A DNA stretch of 64,000 nt from JAPSGM01 sp036556985 (GCA_036556985.1 DATBIK010000007.1:1-64000), one strand, 5' to 3'. Numbered from the stretch's first letter, positions 7,841-16,557 are shown. Made by a program: numbers and translations. Notes: generated by a model from the sequence alone, not told the origin.

Positions 7841-9274
7841 ATGCCCGAGACGACGCTCGCCGAGCTGGGATTCAAGAAGAACCTGAAGCTCGACCTGTTC
7901 CCGACGATCTGGTGCCCGGGCTGCGGCATCGGCACGATCATGATGCAGCTGGCCATGGTGCTCGACGAGATGGCGCTCGACGAGCGAAACACGGTGATCG
8001 TGACCGGCATCGGCTGCACCGGGCGCATGGGCGGCTACATGAAGTACGAGGGCGTCTACACGCTCCACGGCCGGACGCTGCCGGTGGCCGAGGCCATCAA
8101 GACGGTCCGGCCCGAGATGAACGTCATCGTCGTGTCCGGCGACGGAGACACGGCGAGCATCGGTGGCAACCACCTCATCCACGCCATCCGCCGCAACGTG
8201 CCGGTCACGGTCCTCTGCAACAACAACGAGATCTACGGGCTGACCGGCGGCCAGACCGGCCCGACCACGCCAGCGGGCACGAAGACGCTCTCCTCGCCGG
8301 CCGGCAACCCCGGCACCCCGATCAACCTGCAGGGGCTCGTGCGCTCGTCGCAGCACGCGCTCTACGCGAAGACGACGGTCTACCACCAGCAGCACATGCG
8401 CAACGTCGTGCGCGAGGCGATCGAGCACCCCGGTTTCAGCTTCGTCGACATCACCAGCCAGTGCATCGAGAACAACGGGCGGCGCATCGGCTTCGCCAGC
8501 GCGAACGAGATGCTCACCTTCTACCGCAAGACCTACAAGCGGGCGGCGAAGGACGCCGTGCGGCTGAACCCCTTCGAGATCGGCATCCTCTACCCGCAAG
8601 CCGATGGTGCGGCCGATGGCGTCGCGGGGTCCACGAACGGTGACGGCTCCAGCACGACAGCGGCGCCAGAGCGTCCCGAGGAGCTGCCGGCGCAGCCTGC
8701 CGGACCGATGACCTCGGCGGCCGATTCGCCCGGGTCGGCGGGTGCCACCGCCAAGCCGCCCACCGCCGACGACGAGGCCAGGGCCCGCAAGCGCGCCGAG
8801 TCGAAGGAGCGCGCCGCGCTCATGGCGCAGCTGTCGGCCGACGCGAAGATGGCCGTCGCACGGCGGGAGATGACGCTCGTCGACGCGCTGTCCCAGGCGG
8901 GGATCCCGGTCCCCGAGTGGGCGCGCACCGGGGCGAGCGCACCGGCCGGCGCGCCGGTGGCCGCCGGCGAGGTGGAGATCAGCGAGTCCGGACGCGACCC
9001 GCGTACCCAGGACCAGCCCGACGACCTTGCCGCCCAGAAGGCGGAGGCTGTCGCCGAGGAGTCCGGTTCCGCGCAGCCCGCGAGGCCGCTGTCGTCGTCC
9101 GATGCGGCACCTGCCGACCTCGACCCCAAGGAGGCGCGGAAGGCCGATGCCCGGCGCAAGCTGGCGATGATGCAGCGCCTGCCGACCGAAGTGAAGCTGC
9201 GGGTCGCGCGGCGCGAGATCAGCCTGGAGGACGCGCTCCGCGAGGCGGGTGTGGACCCGGAGGCATCGGTCTAG
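7841..9274 (+). CDS. korB: 2-oxoacid:ferredoxin oxidoreductase, beta subunit with repeated C-terminal tail
   Basis: 477 residues, about 200 longer than normal beta subunits. Residues 1-252 are a standard thiamine-diphosphate subunit: WCPGCGIGTIMMQ, GIGCTGRMGGYMKY, VVSGDGDTASIGGNHL (Mg/TPP-binding GDGD) and LCNNNEIYGLTGGQTGP. Residues 253-310 are an Ala/Pro/Ser-rich linker. Two copies of a ~44-residue charged helical unit follow, at about 312-355 and 431-473, separated by another disordered linker. The shared core is (M)AVARREMTLVDALSQAG versus LRVARREISLEDALREAG. The function of the tail is unknown; it may bind a partner or tether the complex. GGAGG precedes the ATG by 9 nt. Confidence 0.9.
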   Translation: MPETTLAELGFKKNLKLDLFPTIWCPGCGIGTIMMQLAMVLDEMALDERNTVIVTGIGCTGRMGGYMKYEGVYTLHGRTLPVAEAIKTVRPEMNVIVVSGDGDTASIGGNHLIHAIRRNVPVTVLCNNNEIYGLTGGQTGPTTPAGTKTLSSPAGNPGTPINLQGLVRSSQHALYAKTTVYHQQHMRNVVREAIEHPGFSFVDITSQCIENNGRRIGFASANEMLTFYRKTYKRAAKDAVRLNPFEIGILYPQADGAADGVAGSTNGDGSSTTAAPERPEELPAQPAGPMTSAADSPGSAGATAKPPTADDEARARKRAESKERAALMAQLSADAKMAVARREMTLVDALSQAGIPVPEWARTGASAPAGAPVAAGEVEISESGRDPRTQDQPDDLAAQKAEAVAEESGSAQPARPLSSSDAAPADLDPKEARKADARRKLAMMQRLPTEVKLRVARREISLEDALREAGVDPEASV

Positions 9275-9276
9275 GC

Positions 9277-9903
9277 ATGGCCACCCGGATCGCGCTCGAC
9301 GGCGTCGGCGGGCAGGGGGTGCGGGTCATCGCCGGCGTCCTGGGCGCGCTGCTGGCTCGCATGGGCAAGCAGGTGACCGTCCTGTACGACTACGACTCGA
9401 GCGTGCGCGGCAGCATGTCAGACGCGTTCGTCATCTTCGACGACGAGCCGATCCTCAACCCGGTTGTCGAGGAGGCGGACATCATGCTGAAGCTGGCGGA
9501 CAAAGGGCACCTGCGCATCCACGGCCGAAAACTCGTGACCGACCTCGGGTTGAACGTGCCGGGGGCCGAGCAGATCCCCTTCGCGTCGCTCGGGTCCGAG
9601 CGGTTCGGCAAGGAGCTGTTCGGCAACATGATCGCGCTCGGGCGCGTGATGCGCCTGGCCGAGATCGAGTTCGACGAGCCGGCGATCCGCGAGTCGCTGC
9701 CGCGTCGCTTCGTGGACGAGAACGTGGCCGCCATCCGCTTCGGCTATGACCTCACGCAGGAGGAGATCGCGCAGCTGGCCGACGCGGCGCCGCCGTCGCG
9801 CTTCGAGATGAACGACGCGGCCACCGCGCCGCACCACCGCGAGACGGGGATCGCCACCGGCGGCCAGATGGCCGTGGCCACCGACCCGGGCGAGACGGGC
9901 TGA
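9277..9903 (+). CDS. korC: 2-oxoacid:ferredoxin oxidoreductase, gamma subunit
   Basis: 208 residues, the CoA-binding gamma (KorC/PorG) domain. The N-terminus IALDGVGGQGVRVIAGVLG holds the signature GxGGQG loop; VTVLYDYDSSVRGSMSDAFV replaces the usual substrate-specificity region, and EADIMLKLADKG follows. It completes the delta-alpha-beta-gamma enzyme. Its ATG is 2 bp after the korB stop, with the korB 3' end supplying GGAGG as ribosome binding site. About 45 extra residues after the domain (EEIAQLADAAPP onward) are low-complexity. Confidence 0.9.
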   Translation: MATRIALDGVGGQGVRVIAGVLGALLARMGKQVTVLYDYDSSVRGSMSDAFVIFDDEPILNPVVEEADIMLKLADKGHLRIHGRKLVTDLGLNVPGAEQIPFASLGSERFGKELFGNMIALGRVMRLAEIEFDEPAIRESLPRRFVDENVAAIRFGYDLTQEEIAQLADAAPPSRFEMNDAATAPHHRETGIATGGQMAVATDPGETG

Positions 9904-9907
9904 GCCC

Positions 9908-10795
9908 CTAGGCGACCGGCTCTGCCTCGAGCTCGGCCAGGCGTCGGTCGAGCTGCTCGGTCTCCTCCGCCGACAGCGGGCGCATCGGAGCGCGCATGTC
10001 GGGCCGGACGGGAATGCCGCGGCGGCCCAGGACGTGCTTCGCCGCGGCGATGAAGGGCTGCGCCTCCATGGCGGAGCGCAGCGTGGAGAGGCGCGACTCG
10101 GCATCGGCATCGGGCGTGTCGAGCGCGGCGCGGACGACGTCCGGGAAGGCGGCGGCCAGGCCGGAGACGCTGCCCGCCGCGCCCCGGGTGAGTGCGGGCG
10201 GGATGAGCGGCTCGGAACCGACGAGCACCGGCAGCCCGAGATCAAGGTAGGGGGTCAGCCGCTCCAAGGGAGACTCGCTCACCTTGAGTCCCGCCAGGTT
10301 CGACGCGGCCTCGCGAACCCGACCCACGACGTCGACCGGCACCGGATAGCCGCTCCGGGCGGCAAAGGCATAGATGAAGAAGGGAACTGGGGCGCAGGCG
10401 GCGGCTGCGGCGGAGAAGTGCGCGGTCAGCGCCCCTTCATCCAGCGGGAAGTAGGGCGGCGGGATGACGGCCACGCCGTCGGCTCCAATCTCGGCCGCAT
10501 GTGCCGCCAGGGCAACGGTGTCCGCCGTGGTCTGCGCGCCGCAGTGGACAACCAGCAGGTCGCGGGTCAAGGCCGCGCGGAACAGGGTCGCCGCGCGTCG
10601 CCGCTCGTCGAGTGAGAGGAGGATGCCCTCGCCCGTGGTGCCACAGGCGAACACCCCATCGGCGCCATGCTCGGCGTAGAAGCGCGCCAGGGGCCAGAAC
10701 GCCTCCTCGTCGAGGGCGGCACCGGCGTCGCGCAGGGGCGTGACCGACGCCGCGATGAGCGGCGGGTGCGGGAGATCCCATGGGAGGTCTGGCAC
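9908..10795 (-). CDS. DapA/NanA-family class I aldolase (dihydrodipicolinate synthase-like)
   Basis: 295-residue TIM barrel. Visible family residues: ACGTTGEG (substrate carboxylate loop), FFIYAFAARSG (catalytic Tyr with an Arg five residues on, the positions of Tyr133 and Arg138 in DapA) and NLAGLKVSES (Schiff-base Lys). The usual YN(V/I)P is YAFA here, so the natural substrate may be another 2-oxoacid aldol rather than aspartate semialdehyde; it is not next to other lysine genes. I start at the GTG at 10795 because a TAGGCT hexamer lies exactly 6 nt upstream of it; a GTG two codons earlier (10801) abuts that hexamer. It converges with korC (4-bp gap) and is divergent from adenosine deaminase. 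Confidence 0.85.
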   Translation of the reverse strand: MPDLPWDLPHPPLIAASVTPLRDAGAALDEEAFWPLARFYAEHGADGVFACGTTGEGILLSLDERRRAATLFRAALTRDLLVVHCGAQTTADTVALAAHAAEIGADGVAVIPPPYFPLDEGALTAHFSAAAAACAPVPFFIYAFAARSGYPVPVDVVGRVREAASNLAGLKVSESPLERLTPYLDLGLPVLVGSEPLIPPALTRGAAGSVSGLAAAFPDVVRAALDTPDADAESRLSTLRSAMEAQPFIAAAKHVLGRRGIPVRPDMRAPMRPLSAEETEQLDRRLAELEAEPVA

Positions 10796-10801
10796 GTGCA
10801 C

Positions 10802-10807
10802 AGCCTA
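10802..10807 (-). promoter_or_regulatory. -10 element TAGGCT of DapA-like gene
   Basis: On the minus strand TAGGCT is followed by GTGCAC (6 nt) and then GTG at 10795. This spacing decides the start codon between two in-frame GTGs. Confidence 0.5.
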
Positions 10808-10833
10808 CCTTGCCGCACGACCCGACTGCCGGT

Positions 10834-10839
10834 TAGGCT
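10834..10839 (+). promoter_or_regulatory. -10 element TAGGCT of adenosine deaminase gene
   Basis: TAGGCT lies 9 nt before the ATG at 10849. The same hexamer faces the opposite way 27 bp away, so this 53-bp gap holds two divergent start-proximal promoters. Confidence 0.5.
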
Positions 10840-10848
10840 CCCGCCACC

Positions 10849-11964
10849 ATGGTGACCGCAGCGCTCGACGGGCTGGCGAACGAGACGATCCGGCGTGCCC
10901 CGAAGGTCCTCCTGCACGACCACCTCGACGGCGGCCTGCGACCGGCGACGGTGATCGACCTGGCGCGCGAGGCAGGGTACGGCGAGCTGCCGACCACCGA
11001 TCCCGCCGAGCTCGGCCGGTGGTTCACGCGGGGCGCCGACCGCAAGAGCCTCGAGCTCTACCTGGAGGGATTCCGGCACACCGTGGCCGTGATGCAGACG
11101 CGCGACGCGATCGAGCGGGTGGCCACCGAGGCGGTGGAGGATCTCGCCGCGGATGGCGTCGTCTACGCCGAGATCCGGATGGCACCCGAGCTGCTCACCG
11201 ATGGCGGACTGACGCTCGACGATGCGACCGAGGCGATGCTTGTCGGGTTGCGGCGCGGCGCGGAGGGCCGGTCGATCACGATCGGGCTGATCATCACGGC
11301 GATGCGCCAGGCGGCTCGCTCCGTGGAGATCGCCGAGCTGGCGGTGCGGCACCGCGACGCGGGCGTGGTCGGTTTCGACATCGCGGGGCCGGAGGCGGGC
11401 TTTCCGCCCAGCCGGCACCTCGACGCCTTCCACCTCATCGCTCGAGAGAATTTCCACTTCACGATCCATGCCGGCGAGGGTTTCGGCCTGCCGAGCATCT
11501 GGGAGGCGCTGCAGTGGTGCGGCGCGGAGCGGCTGGGCCACGGCGTGCGTATCGTGGACGACATCACCGTGCGCGATGACGGGCGGGTGGTGCTCGGCCG
11601 GCTGGCGTCCTACGTCCGTGACCGCCGCGTGCCGCTCGAGATGTGCCCCACCTCGAACGTGCACACCGGGGCGGTCGCCGGTGTGGCCGTGCACCCGATC
11701 GACCTGCTGCGGCGGCTCCGCTTCCGGGTCACGCTGAACACCGACAACCGGCTCATGAGCGGCATCAGCATGACGAGCGAGATGGCGGCGCTGCACGAGG
11801 CGTTCGGCATCGGCCTGGACGAGATGGAGTGGCTCACGCTGAACGCCATGAAGTCCGCCTTCTGGCCCTTCGACGGACGGCTGCGAATCATCAACGAGCA
11901 GATCAAGCCAGCCTACGCGCAGTTGCGGGCCGAGCAGACGGCGGTGGAGATCGCCGCCGGCTGA
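10849..11964 (+). CDS. add: adenosine deaminase
   Basis: 371 residues, the usual length for bacterial/actinobacterial adenosine deaminase. The zinc and catalytic motifs are in order: [12 protein letters not shown] (HxH), [18 protein letters not shown] (His and Glu acid/base), RLGHGVRI (His), [11 protein letters not shown] and [12 protein letters not shown] (the Asp pair region). The enzyme converts adenosine or deoxyadenosine to inosine in purine salvage. The start at 10849 follows a TAGGCT -10. Transcription is divergent from the DapA-like gene and convergent with the surface-protein gene, 15 bp away. Confidence 0.92.
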   Translation: MVTAALDGLANETIRRAPKVLLHDHLDGGLRPATVIDLAREAGYGELPTTDPAELGRWFTRGADRKSLELYLEGFRHTVAVMQTRDAIERVATEAVEDLAADGVVYAEIRMAPELLTDGGLTLDDATEAMLVGLRRGAEGRSITIGLIITAMRQAARSVEIAELAVRHRDAGVVGFDIAGPEAGFPPSRHLDAFHLIARENFHFTIHAGEGFGLPSIWEALQWCGAERLGHGVRIVDDITVRDDGRVVLGRLASYVRDRRVPLEMCPTSNVHTGAVAGVAVHPIDLLRRLRFRVTLNTDNRLMSGISMTSEMAALHEAFGIGLDEMEWLTLNAMKSAFWPFDGRLRIINEQIKPAYAQLRAEQTAVEIAAG

Positions 11965-11979
11965 CCAGGCGCCGGCTGA

Positions 11980-12960
11980 TCAGTCGTCGAGGTTGCGGCC
12001 CTGGCGGCCGGCCTGGACCGATGGACGCAGCCAGCGCGGCATGTTCGTCTCGTCGCGGCGTCTCGGGCGCGCGCCGGGCAGATCGGCGGGCGCGGCTGCG
12101 GAGACGGCCGGCGACGCGGCGGCAGGTGCCGGGAACCCGGTACGCGCGACAGCGAGGCGCTCCCTTCGGTCCTCACCGCGCCGCGCAGAGAGCAGCAGGA
12201 GGAGGGCCAGGCCGCCGGCGGTGAGGGCGCCCCATTGCCCGACCCTGACCAGCGTCGAGTCCAGGCGAAGATCAAGAAGGTCGATACCGGACGGTGGCGT
12301 GTACCGCGGGTGCGGCAGCCAGCGAAAGCCGCCGGGTCGCTGCGTCGGGCCAGGTCCCACTGCCTCCAACGCCTCGGACGGGCTGGCCGATGGCTGCCGA
12401 GAGGCGCGCGGCCGCCTGGTCTGCGAAGGTTCAGGGCTGGCGGTCGGGCGCCGAGTCGGTTTGACGGTCGGCTTCGGGGTTCGCGCGGGTGCCACCGTCG
12501 GCCGCGGCGTGGGTACGGCCGTCGGCTTCGGTGTCGGCTTGGGCGTCGGCTTCGGCGCCTCGACCACGACCGAACGGGGCCGAACATCCGAGAGCTGGAC
12601 CGCCTTCTGGCCGTTTCCCGAGCCGGAGGACGCGAGGAAGACATACGCGTGGTCGCCGACCGGGGTGAGCCGCACGGATCGCGTGAAGCGGACGCCACCG
12701 TCCCAGTCGCTGCCATTCCCCGACATCGAGAAGGTGCCCACGCCATTGATCCGTACGCGGACGTATTGCGGCGCGCAGTTGCCCGTGTCGCGGTAGGTGA
12801 CCGAGAAGCGGAACGTGCTGCCCACGCCCGCGGACCCCGGCGCTACCACGCCATCGGAGAGGCTGGGCTGGTGGGATACGCCGTTGCAGGAGGCAGCCGA
12901 AACCAGGCTCGGTCCGGACAGTGAAATCACAGCCACTGCCAGCAGTGCCCCCAGGAGCAT
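11980..12960 (-). CDS. predicted surface protein: signal peptide, beta domain, Lys-Pro-Thr linker, membrane anchor
   Basis: 326 residues with no recognised family. The signal peptide (MLLGALLAVAVISLSGPSLVSAA) is followed by an extracellular domain of ~100 residues rich in beta-type strands with two Cys (SCNGVSHQPS and TGNCAPQYVRVRING), probably one disulphide. A long Pro/Lys/Thr-rich linker (PKPTPKPTPKPT type) leads to a single membrane helix (WGALTAGGLALLLLLSA) and a positively charged cytoplasmic tail of ~65 residues. The extracellular part (NGVGTFSMSGNGSDWDG, FTRSVRLTPVGDHAYVF) resembles an immunoglobulin-like sandwich. Start at 12960 chosen for the signal peptide; GGAGG lies 17 nt upstream, a loose spacing. 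Function unknown. Confidence 0.72.
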   Translation of the reverse strand: MLLGALLAVAVISLSGPSLVSAASCNGVSHQPSLSDGVVAPGSAGVGSTFRFSVTYRDTGNCAPQYVRVRINGVGTFSMSGNGSDWDGGVRFTRSVRLTPVGDHAYVFLASSGSGNGQKAVQLSDVRPRSVVVEAPKPTPKPTPKPTAVPTPRPTVAPARTPKPTVKPTRRPTASPEPSQTRRPRASRQPSASPSEALEAVGPGPTQRPGGFRWLPHPRYTPPSGIDLLDLRLDSTLVRVGQWGALTAGGLALLLLLSARRGEDRRERLAVARTGFPAPAAASPAVSAAAPADLPGARPRRRDETNMPRWLRPSVQAGRQGRNLDD

Positions 12961-13146
12961 TGACCTGATGTGCGTTTCCTCCGTGGAAGGGCTCGGCCTC
13001 CCCGGCTCGAACGCGACGGTAACGCTCGCCCGCCGGGCGCCCAATGGGACGTCCGTACCAGCGGACGGCCGTCGCGGCGAGGCGTGCCGCGCCGCAGTTG
13101 GTCGAGGCCGCGGCCGTGAGAGGTACCTTCGGGTCATGTCGGGGGA

Positions 13147-14991
13147 GTGCCGACCGGGGTATCACGAGTTCCTGCACCCAGTACGAGGCCCTGCGTGTCG
13201 CCGTCCACGACGTCAGCCACCAGCGCCACCGGGCCGGAGACGCTCGACGCCGTCGCCGTCCGTCGGCGGCTGCTGCGGGCGTTCACCGCATTGTTCGTCG
13301 GGGTCATGGCCGTCGCCGGCCTGCCGGCGATGCTCTCCGACGTCGACAGCCTGCCGGTCCTCGCCTGGGTCGCGACCCTGGCCGCCTGCGTATCGGTGGG
13401 CATGGCACTTGCCGCGCGGCACGTCCTCGGCCCGATCGAGCGGCTCGTCGCGACCGGCGAGCGTCTGCGGGGCCTCTACCAGGACGCGCGAAACGACTCA
13501 CTGGTCGACCCGCTCACCGGCCTGGGCAACCATCGCGCCTTCCAGGAAGAGCTGCCTCGGCAGCTGGAGGGAGCCCGGGAGCTGGGATACGCGCTCTCCG
13601 TGGCGCTCATCGACGTCGACGACCTGAAACGCACCAACGACGAGCTCGGGCACGCCGCGGGCGACCGACTCCTCGCCGCCATGGGCCGGCTCATCGCCAC
13701 GATGATGCGCTCCGGCGACCGTGGGTTCCGCATCGGCGGCGACGAGTTCGTCGTGCTCATGCCGCGAAGCGGTGCCGATGGTGCCTACGTCAGCGTCCGG
13801 CGCCTGCTGGCGATGGCCCTTGGCGACGAAGGGGCGTCGCACGGGCGACCGTCGTTCTCGTTCTCGGCGGGCATTTCGACCTACCCGGAGCTCTCGCCGG
13901 ACGCCACACGGCTGCGCCGCCAGGCCGACACAGCGCTGATGTGGGCGAAGCGGCACGGCCGCACCGATGTGCAGATCTTCGACCCCGATCGGCACGGTGC
14001 GGCGGACGACCATCGGGCGACGCCCGAGCTCGCCGCCGCGGTGGCGGACATTGCCCAGCGGCGCGCGCTCGTCCCCCGCTACCAGCCGATCTTCGACCTC
14101 GCCACCGGCGAGCCGGTCGGCTTCGAGGGACTCGTCCGGCCCGATGAGACTTCGCAGTTCGCCGATGCGGTGAGCCTGTTCGTCGCGGCCGAGGCGACCG
14201 AGCGCACCGTCGAGCTCGACCTCGCCGCGATCGAGGTCGTGGCGGCGGCCGTGGGCGACGCCGTGGCGGGCAGATACCTCAGCCTCAACCTGTCGCCGCG
14301 GACGCTGGAGGCCGGCGCGTTCCGCGCCTCGGACGTGGTCGTGATCCTCAACCGCCATGGGATCGACCCGCATCGGGTCGTCATCGAGCTCACCGAGCGC
14401 GAGGCGATCGAGGACCTGGCGCGGCTGCAGGAGAACCTGGATGCCTGCCGCGCGGCCGGCATGCGGATCGCGGCGGACGACGTCGGCGCCGGAAACGCCG
14501 GGCTCCGTCTCCTGAGCCACATCCAGTTCGACGTCGTGAAGATCGACCTGTCCCTGGTCCAGGGCGGCGTCATGCGCGACGCGGCGCTCGGCGTGCTGCG
14601 CGCGATCCGCGAGCTCGCCGGCCGGACCGGGGCCGTGGTCGTGGCCGAGGGCATCGAAACCCCGGAACAGCTCTCGGTCGTGCGGCGGCTGGGGATCGCC
14701 GCCGGGCAGGGGTACCTCCTCGCCCATCCCGCCGACGAGCCGAAGCTGGATGCTGCCGATCTCGATTCCCTCGAGCACGTCCGGCACGATCAGGAGTGGG
14801 TGGACCCGCGGCTGGTGGCGATCGGCCTGGCCGAGGCACCCGGGGACCGGCCCCCGGACCCGCCGGCGCCCGACAGCGACACCCATGTGCCGGCCCCACC
14901 CGTGCCTGCACCGGAGGCGACGCGCCCTCCTCGCCGCCGGAAACGGCGAGCGACGCCGTTGCCGGAGGAGGCAGCGCCCGGTGTATCCTGA
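13147..14991 (+). CDS. membrane-bound GGDEF-EAL cyclic-di-GMP protein
   Basis: About 614 residues. Two hydrophobic helices (AFTALFVGVMAVAGLPAML and AWVATLAACVSVGMALAARH) precede a short linker and a diguanylate cyclase domain with intact GGDEF in FRIGGDEFVVLMP (about residue 197). The inhibitory I-site RSGD sits exactly five residues before it. The EAL domain is also complete: FEGLVRP, LNLSPRTL, IELTEREAIED, AADDVGAGNAG, VVKIDLSLVQ, VVAEGIETPEQ and GQGYLLAHP. Both making and breaking c-di-GMP are therefore possible. The C-terminal ~90 residues are disordered and basic (PPRRRKRRA). The start is uncertain: GTG at 13147 or GTG at 13195, the latter with CGAGG 7 nt upstream. Confidence 0.9.
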   Translation: MPTGVSRVPAPSTRPCVSPSTTSATSATGPETLDAVAVRRRLLRAFTALFVGVMAVAGLPAMLSDVDSLPVLAWVATLAACVSVGMALAARHVLGPIERLVATGERLRGLYQDARNDSLVDPLTGLGNHRAFQEELPRQLEGARELGYALSVALIDVDDLKRTNDELGHAAGDRLLAAMGRLIATMMRSGDRGFRIGGDEFVVLMPRSGADGAYVSVRRLLAMALGDEGASHGRPSFSFSAGISTYPELSPDATRLRRQADTALMWAKRHGRTDVQIFDPDRHGAADDHRATPELAAAVADIAQRRALVPRYQPIFDLATGEPVGFEGLVRPDETSQFADAVSLFVAAEATERTVELDLAAIEVVAAAVGDAVAGRYLSLNLSPRTLEAGAFRASDVVVILNRHGIDPHRVVIELTEREAIEDLARLQENLDACRAAGMRIAADDVGAGNAGLRLLSHIQFDVVKIDLSLVQGGVMRDAALGVLRAIRELAGRTGAVVVAEGIETPEQLSVVRRLGIAAGQGYLLAHPADEPKLDAADLDSLEHVRHDQEWVDPRLVAIGLAEAPGDRPPDPPAPDSDTHVPAPPVPAPEATRPPRRRKRRATPLPEEAAPGVS

Positions 14992-15016
14992 CGCGACAGC
15001 CGATCCGCCTGTCGCG
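14984..15016 (+). promoter_or_regulatory. TATCCT promoter element with overlapping 8-bp inverted repeat ahead of ferredoxin gene
   Basis: TATCCT (14984-14989) resembles a -10 hexamer. Directly after it comes CGCGACAG (14992-14999), a 9-nt spacer, and CTGTCGCG (15009-15016), a perfect 8-bp inverted repeat covering the likely transcription start. It could be an operator or a 5' hairpin. The ferredoxin ATG follows at 15031 with GAGG in between. Confidence 0.45.
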
Positions 15017-15030
15017 AGGTACCCACCCGC

Positions 15031-15276
<246 letters not shown>

Positions 15277-15277
15277 C

Positions 15278-15598
15278 GTGCCCGTCCGACTGATCGCCCT
15301 CTACAACCAGCCCGACGACCCGGCCGCGTTCGACGCGCACTACCGCGACGTGCACGGGCCGATCGTCCGGCGCTACCCGGGCCTGCGCGACCTGCGCCTG
15401 ACCCGGACCGATGGGCTCGGCGGCCGCCCGCCGACCTTCTATCTGGTCGCCGAGATGACCTTCGACTCCCGGAAGGACCTTGACGCGGCGATGCGATCCG
15501 ACGCGGGCGTCGAGAGCGGGCGCGACCTCCGCAACTTCGCCTCCGCGGGCGTGACACTGCTCGTCGTCGATGACGACGCTGCCGTGCCGGGCGCCTGA
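15278..15598 (+). CDS. EthD-domain protein
   Basis: 106 residues of the EthD dimeric alpha/beta-barrel fold: MPVRLIALYNQPDDPAAFDAHYRDVHGPIVRR (described in two parts) contains the family marker HYxxxHxPL/I-type motif, followed by LRDLRLTRTDG and FYLVAEMTFDS. Members accompany degradation or polyketide genes; the catalytic role is usually unknown. The start is GTG one base after the ferredoxin stop, and the following crotonase starts 5 bp after this stop, suggesting one operon. Confidence 0.85.
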   Translation: MPVRLIALYNQPDDPAAFDAHYRDVHGPIVRRYPGLRDLRLTRTDGLGGRPPTFYLVAEMTFDSRKDLDAAMRSDAGVESGRDLRNFASAGVTLLVVDDDAAVPGA

Positions 15599-15603
15599 TC
15601 GAC

Positions 15604-16557
15604 ATGCCGGAGCCCGTTGCGCCGCTGCCATCCGAACCGGCCGACCTCGGCTTCAGCCGCGTCCGCTATCAGAAGGATCACGCCACCGCCACCGCCACCG
15701 TGGCGATCGACCGTCCCAGCGTGCTCAATGCCTTCGACTTCGGCACGCTCCGCGAGCTGGCGCGCGCCTTCGAGGACGCGAGCTGGGACGATTCGGTGGC
15801 GGTCGTCGTCGTGACCGGGGCGGGGGACCGCGCCTTCTGCACCGGCGCGGATCTCGACGAGCAGGCCGCGATGGGGGCGCACTCGGGGCAGTACTGGCGC
15901 TGGATGGGTGCCTTCGTCGAGATGCATGACCGGCTGCGGAACATCGGCAAGCCGACGATCGCGCGCATCAACGGGGTCTGCGTTGGCGGCGGGCAGGAGC
16001 TGCAATTGGCCTGCGACCTTTCGGTCATCGTCGACGACACGTACATCCGCCATGTCGGCCCCGAGCACGGATCGGTGCCGGCCGGCGGCGCAACCCAGTG
16101 GCTGCCGCTCGTCGTGGGCGACCGGCGCGCGCGCGAGATCGTCATGCTCTGCGAGCGCATCGCGCCGAGCCAGGCGCTCGAGTGGGGCCTCGTGTCGCGG
16201 GTTGTGCCGCGCGCCGAGCTGGACGCGACGGTATCGGCCATGGCGGAGTCGCTTCGGCGCAAGCTGCCGGAAACGATTCGCTACACGAAGGCACAGCTGA
16301 ACTGGTGGCGCGAGATGGTGTGGGCCGGGACCATCACGCATGCCCGTGACTGGCTGGCCGTGCACTCGACCTCCGACGAGACGCGAGAGGCCGTGGCCGC
16401 CTTCCACGACAAGCGCCCGCCGCGATACGACGCCCTGCGCCGCATGGCTCACGACCCGCGGCGCTGTGGGCGGTGCGGCGCGAGCGGGCTCCCCGCCGGC
16501 CACGGCTTCTGCGGGATCTGCGGTTCGCCGCTGACCGATGCCTGGGAGGGCGCATGA
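15604..16557 (+). CDS. crotonase-fold enoyl-CoA hydratase/isomerase with C-terminal zinc ribbon
   Basis: 317 residues. The crotonase core spans about 20-265: SVLNAFDFGTLREL, FCTGADLDEQAAM (first oxyanion/CoA loop), KPTIARINGVCVGGGQELQLACD (second loop, quoted here as motif family) and HGSVPAGGATQWLPL at the catalytic Glu/Asp region. A tail at about 287-312 holds four Cys in two knuckles, CGRCGAS and CGICGSP, a zinc-ribbon arrangement not normal for crotonases. Similar rubredoxin-like ribbons occur on DUF35 acyl-CoA partner proteins, so the tail may mediate complex formation. A conserved WWREM/W segment suggests a specialised substrate rather than generic beta-oxidation. The exact reaction is not known. 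Confidence 0.82.
   Translation: MPEPVAPLPSEPADLGFSRVRYQKDHATATATVAIDRPSVLNAFDFGTLRELARAFEDASWDDSVAVVVVTGAGDRAFCTGADLDEQAAMGAHSGQYWRWMGAFVEMHDRLRNIGKPTIARINGVCVGGGQELQLACDLSVIVDDTYIRHVGPEHGSVPAGGATQWLPLVVGDRRAREIVMLCERIAPSQALEWGLVSRVVPRAELDATVSAMAESLRRKLPETIRYTKAQLNWWREMVWAGTITHARDWLAVHSTSDETREAVAAFHDKRPPRYDALRRMAHDPRRCGRCGASGLPAGHGFCGICGSPLTDAWEGA

Noticed and set aside
6470..8599. Long antisense reading frame (709 codons) opposite the kor operon
   Set aside because: It is a high-GC shadow of korA/korB with His/Arg/Asp-rich nonsense composition and no domain; the plus-strand genes have clear motifs and overlaps.
13136..13627. ATG at 13136 placed 6 nt after TACCTT, apparently a leaderless start
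   Set aside because: Its frame is not that of the GGDEF-EAL protein and reads Arg/Pro/Cys-rich nonsense; TACCTT may still serve the true gene with a short leader.
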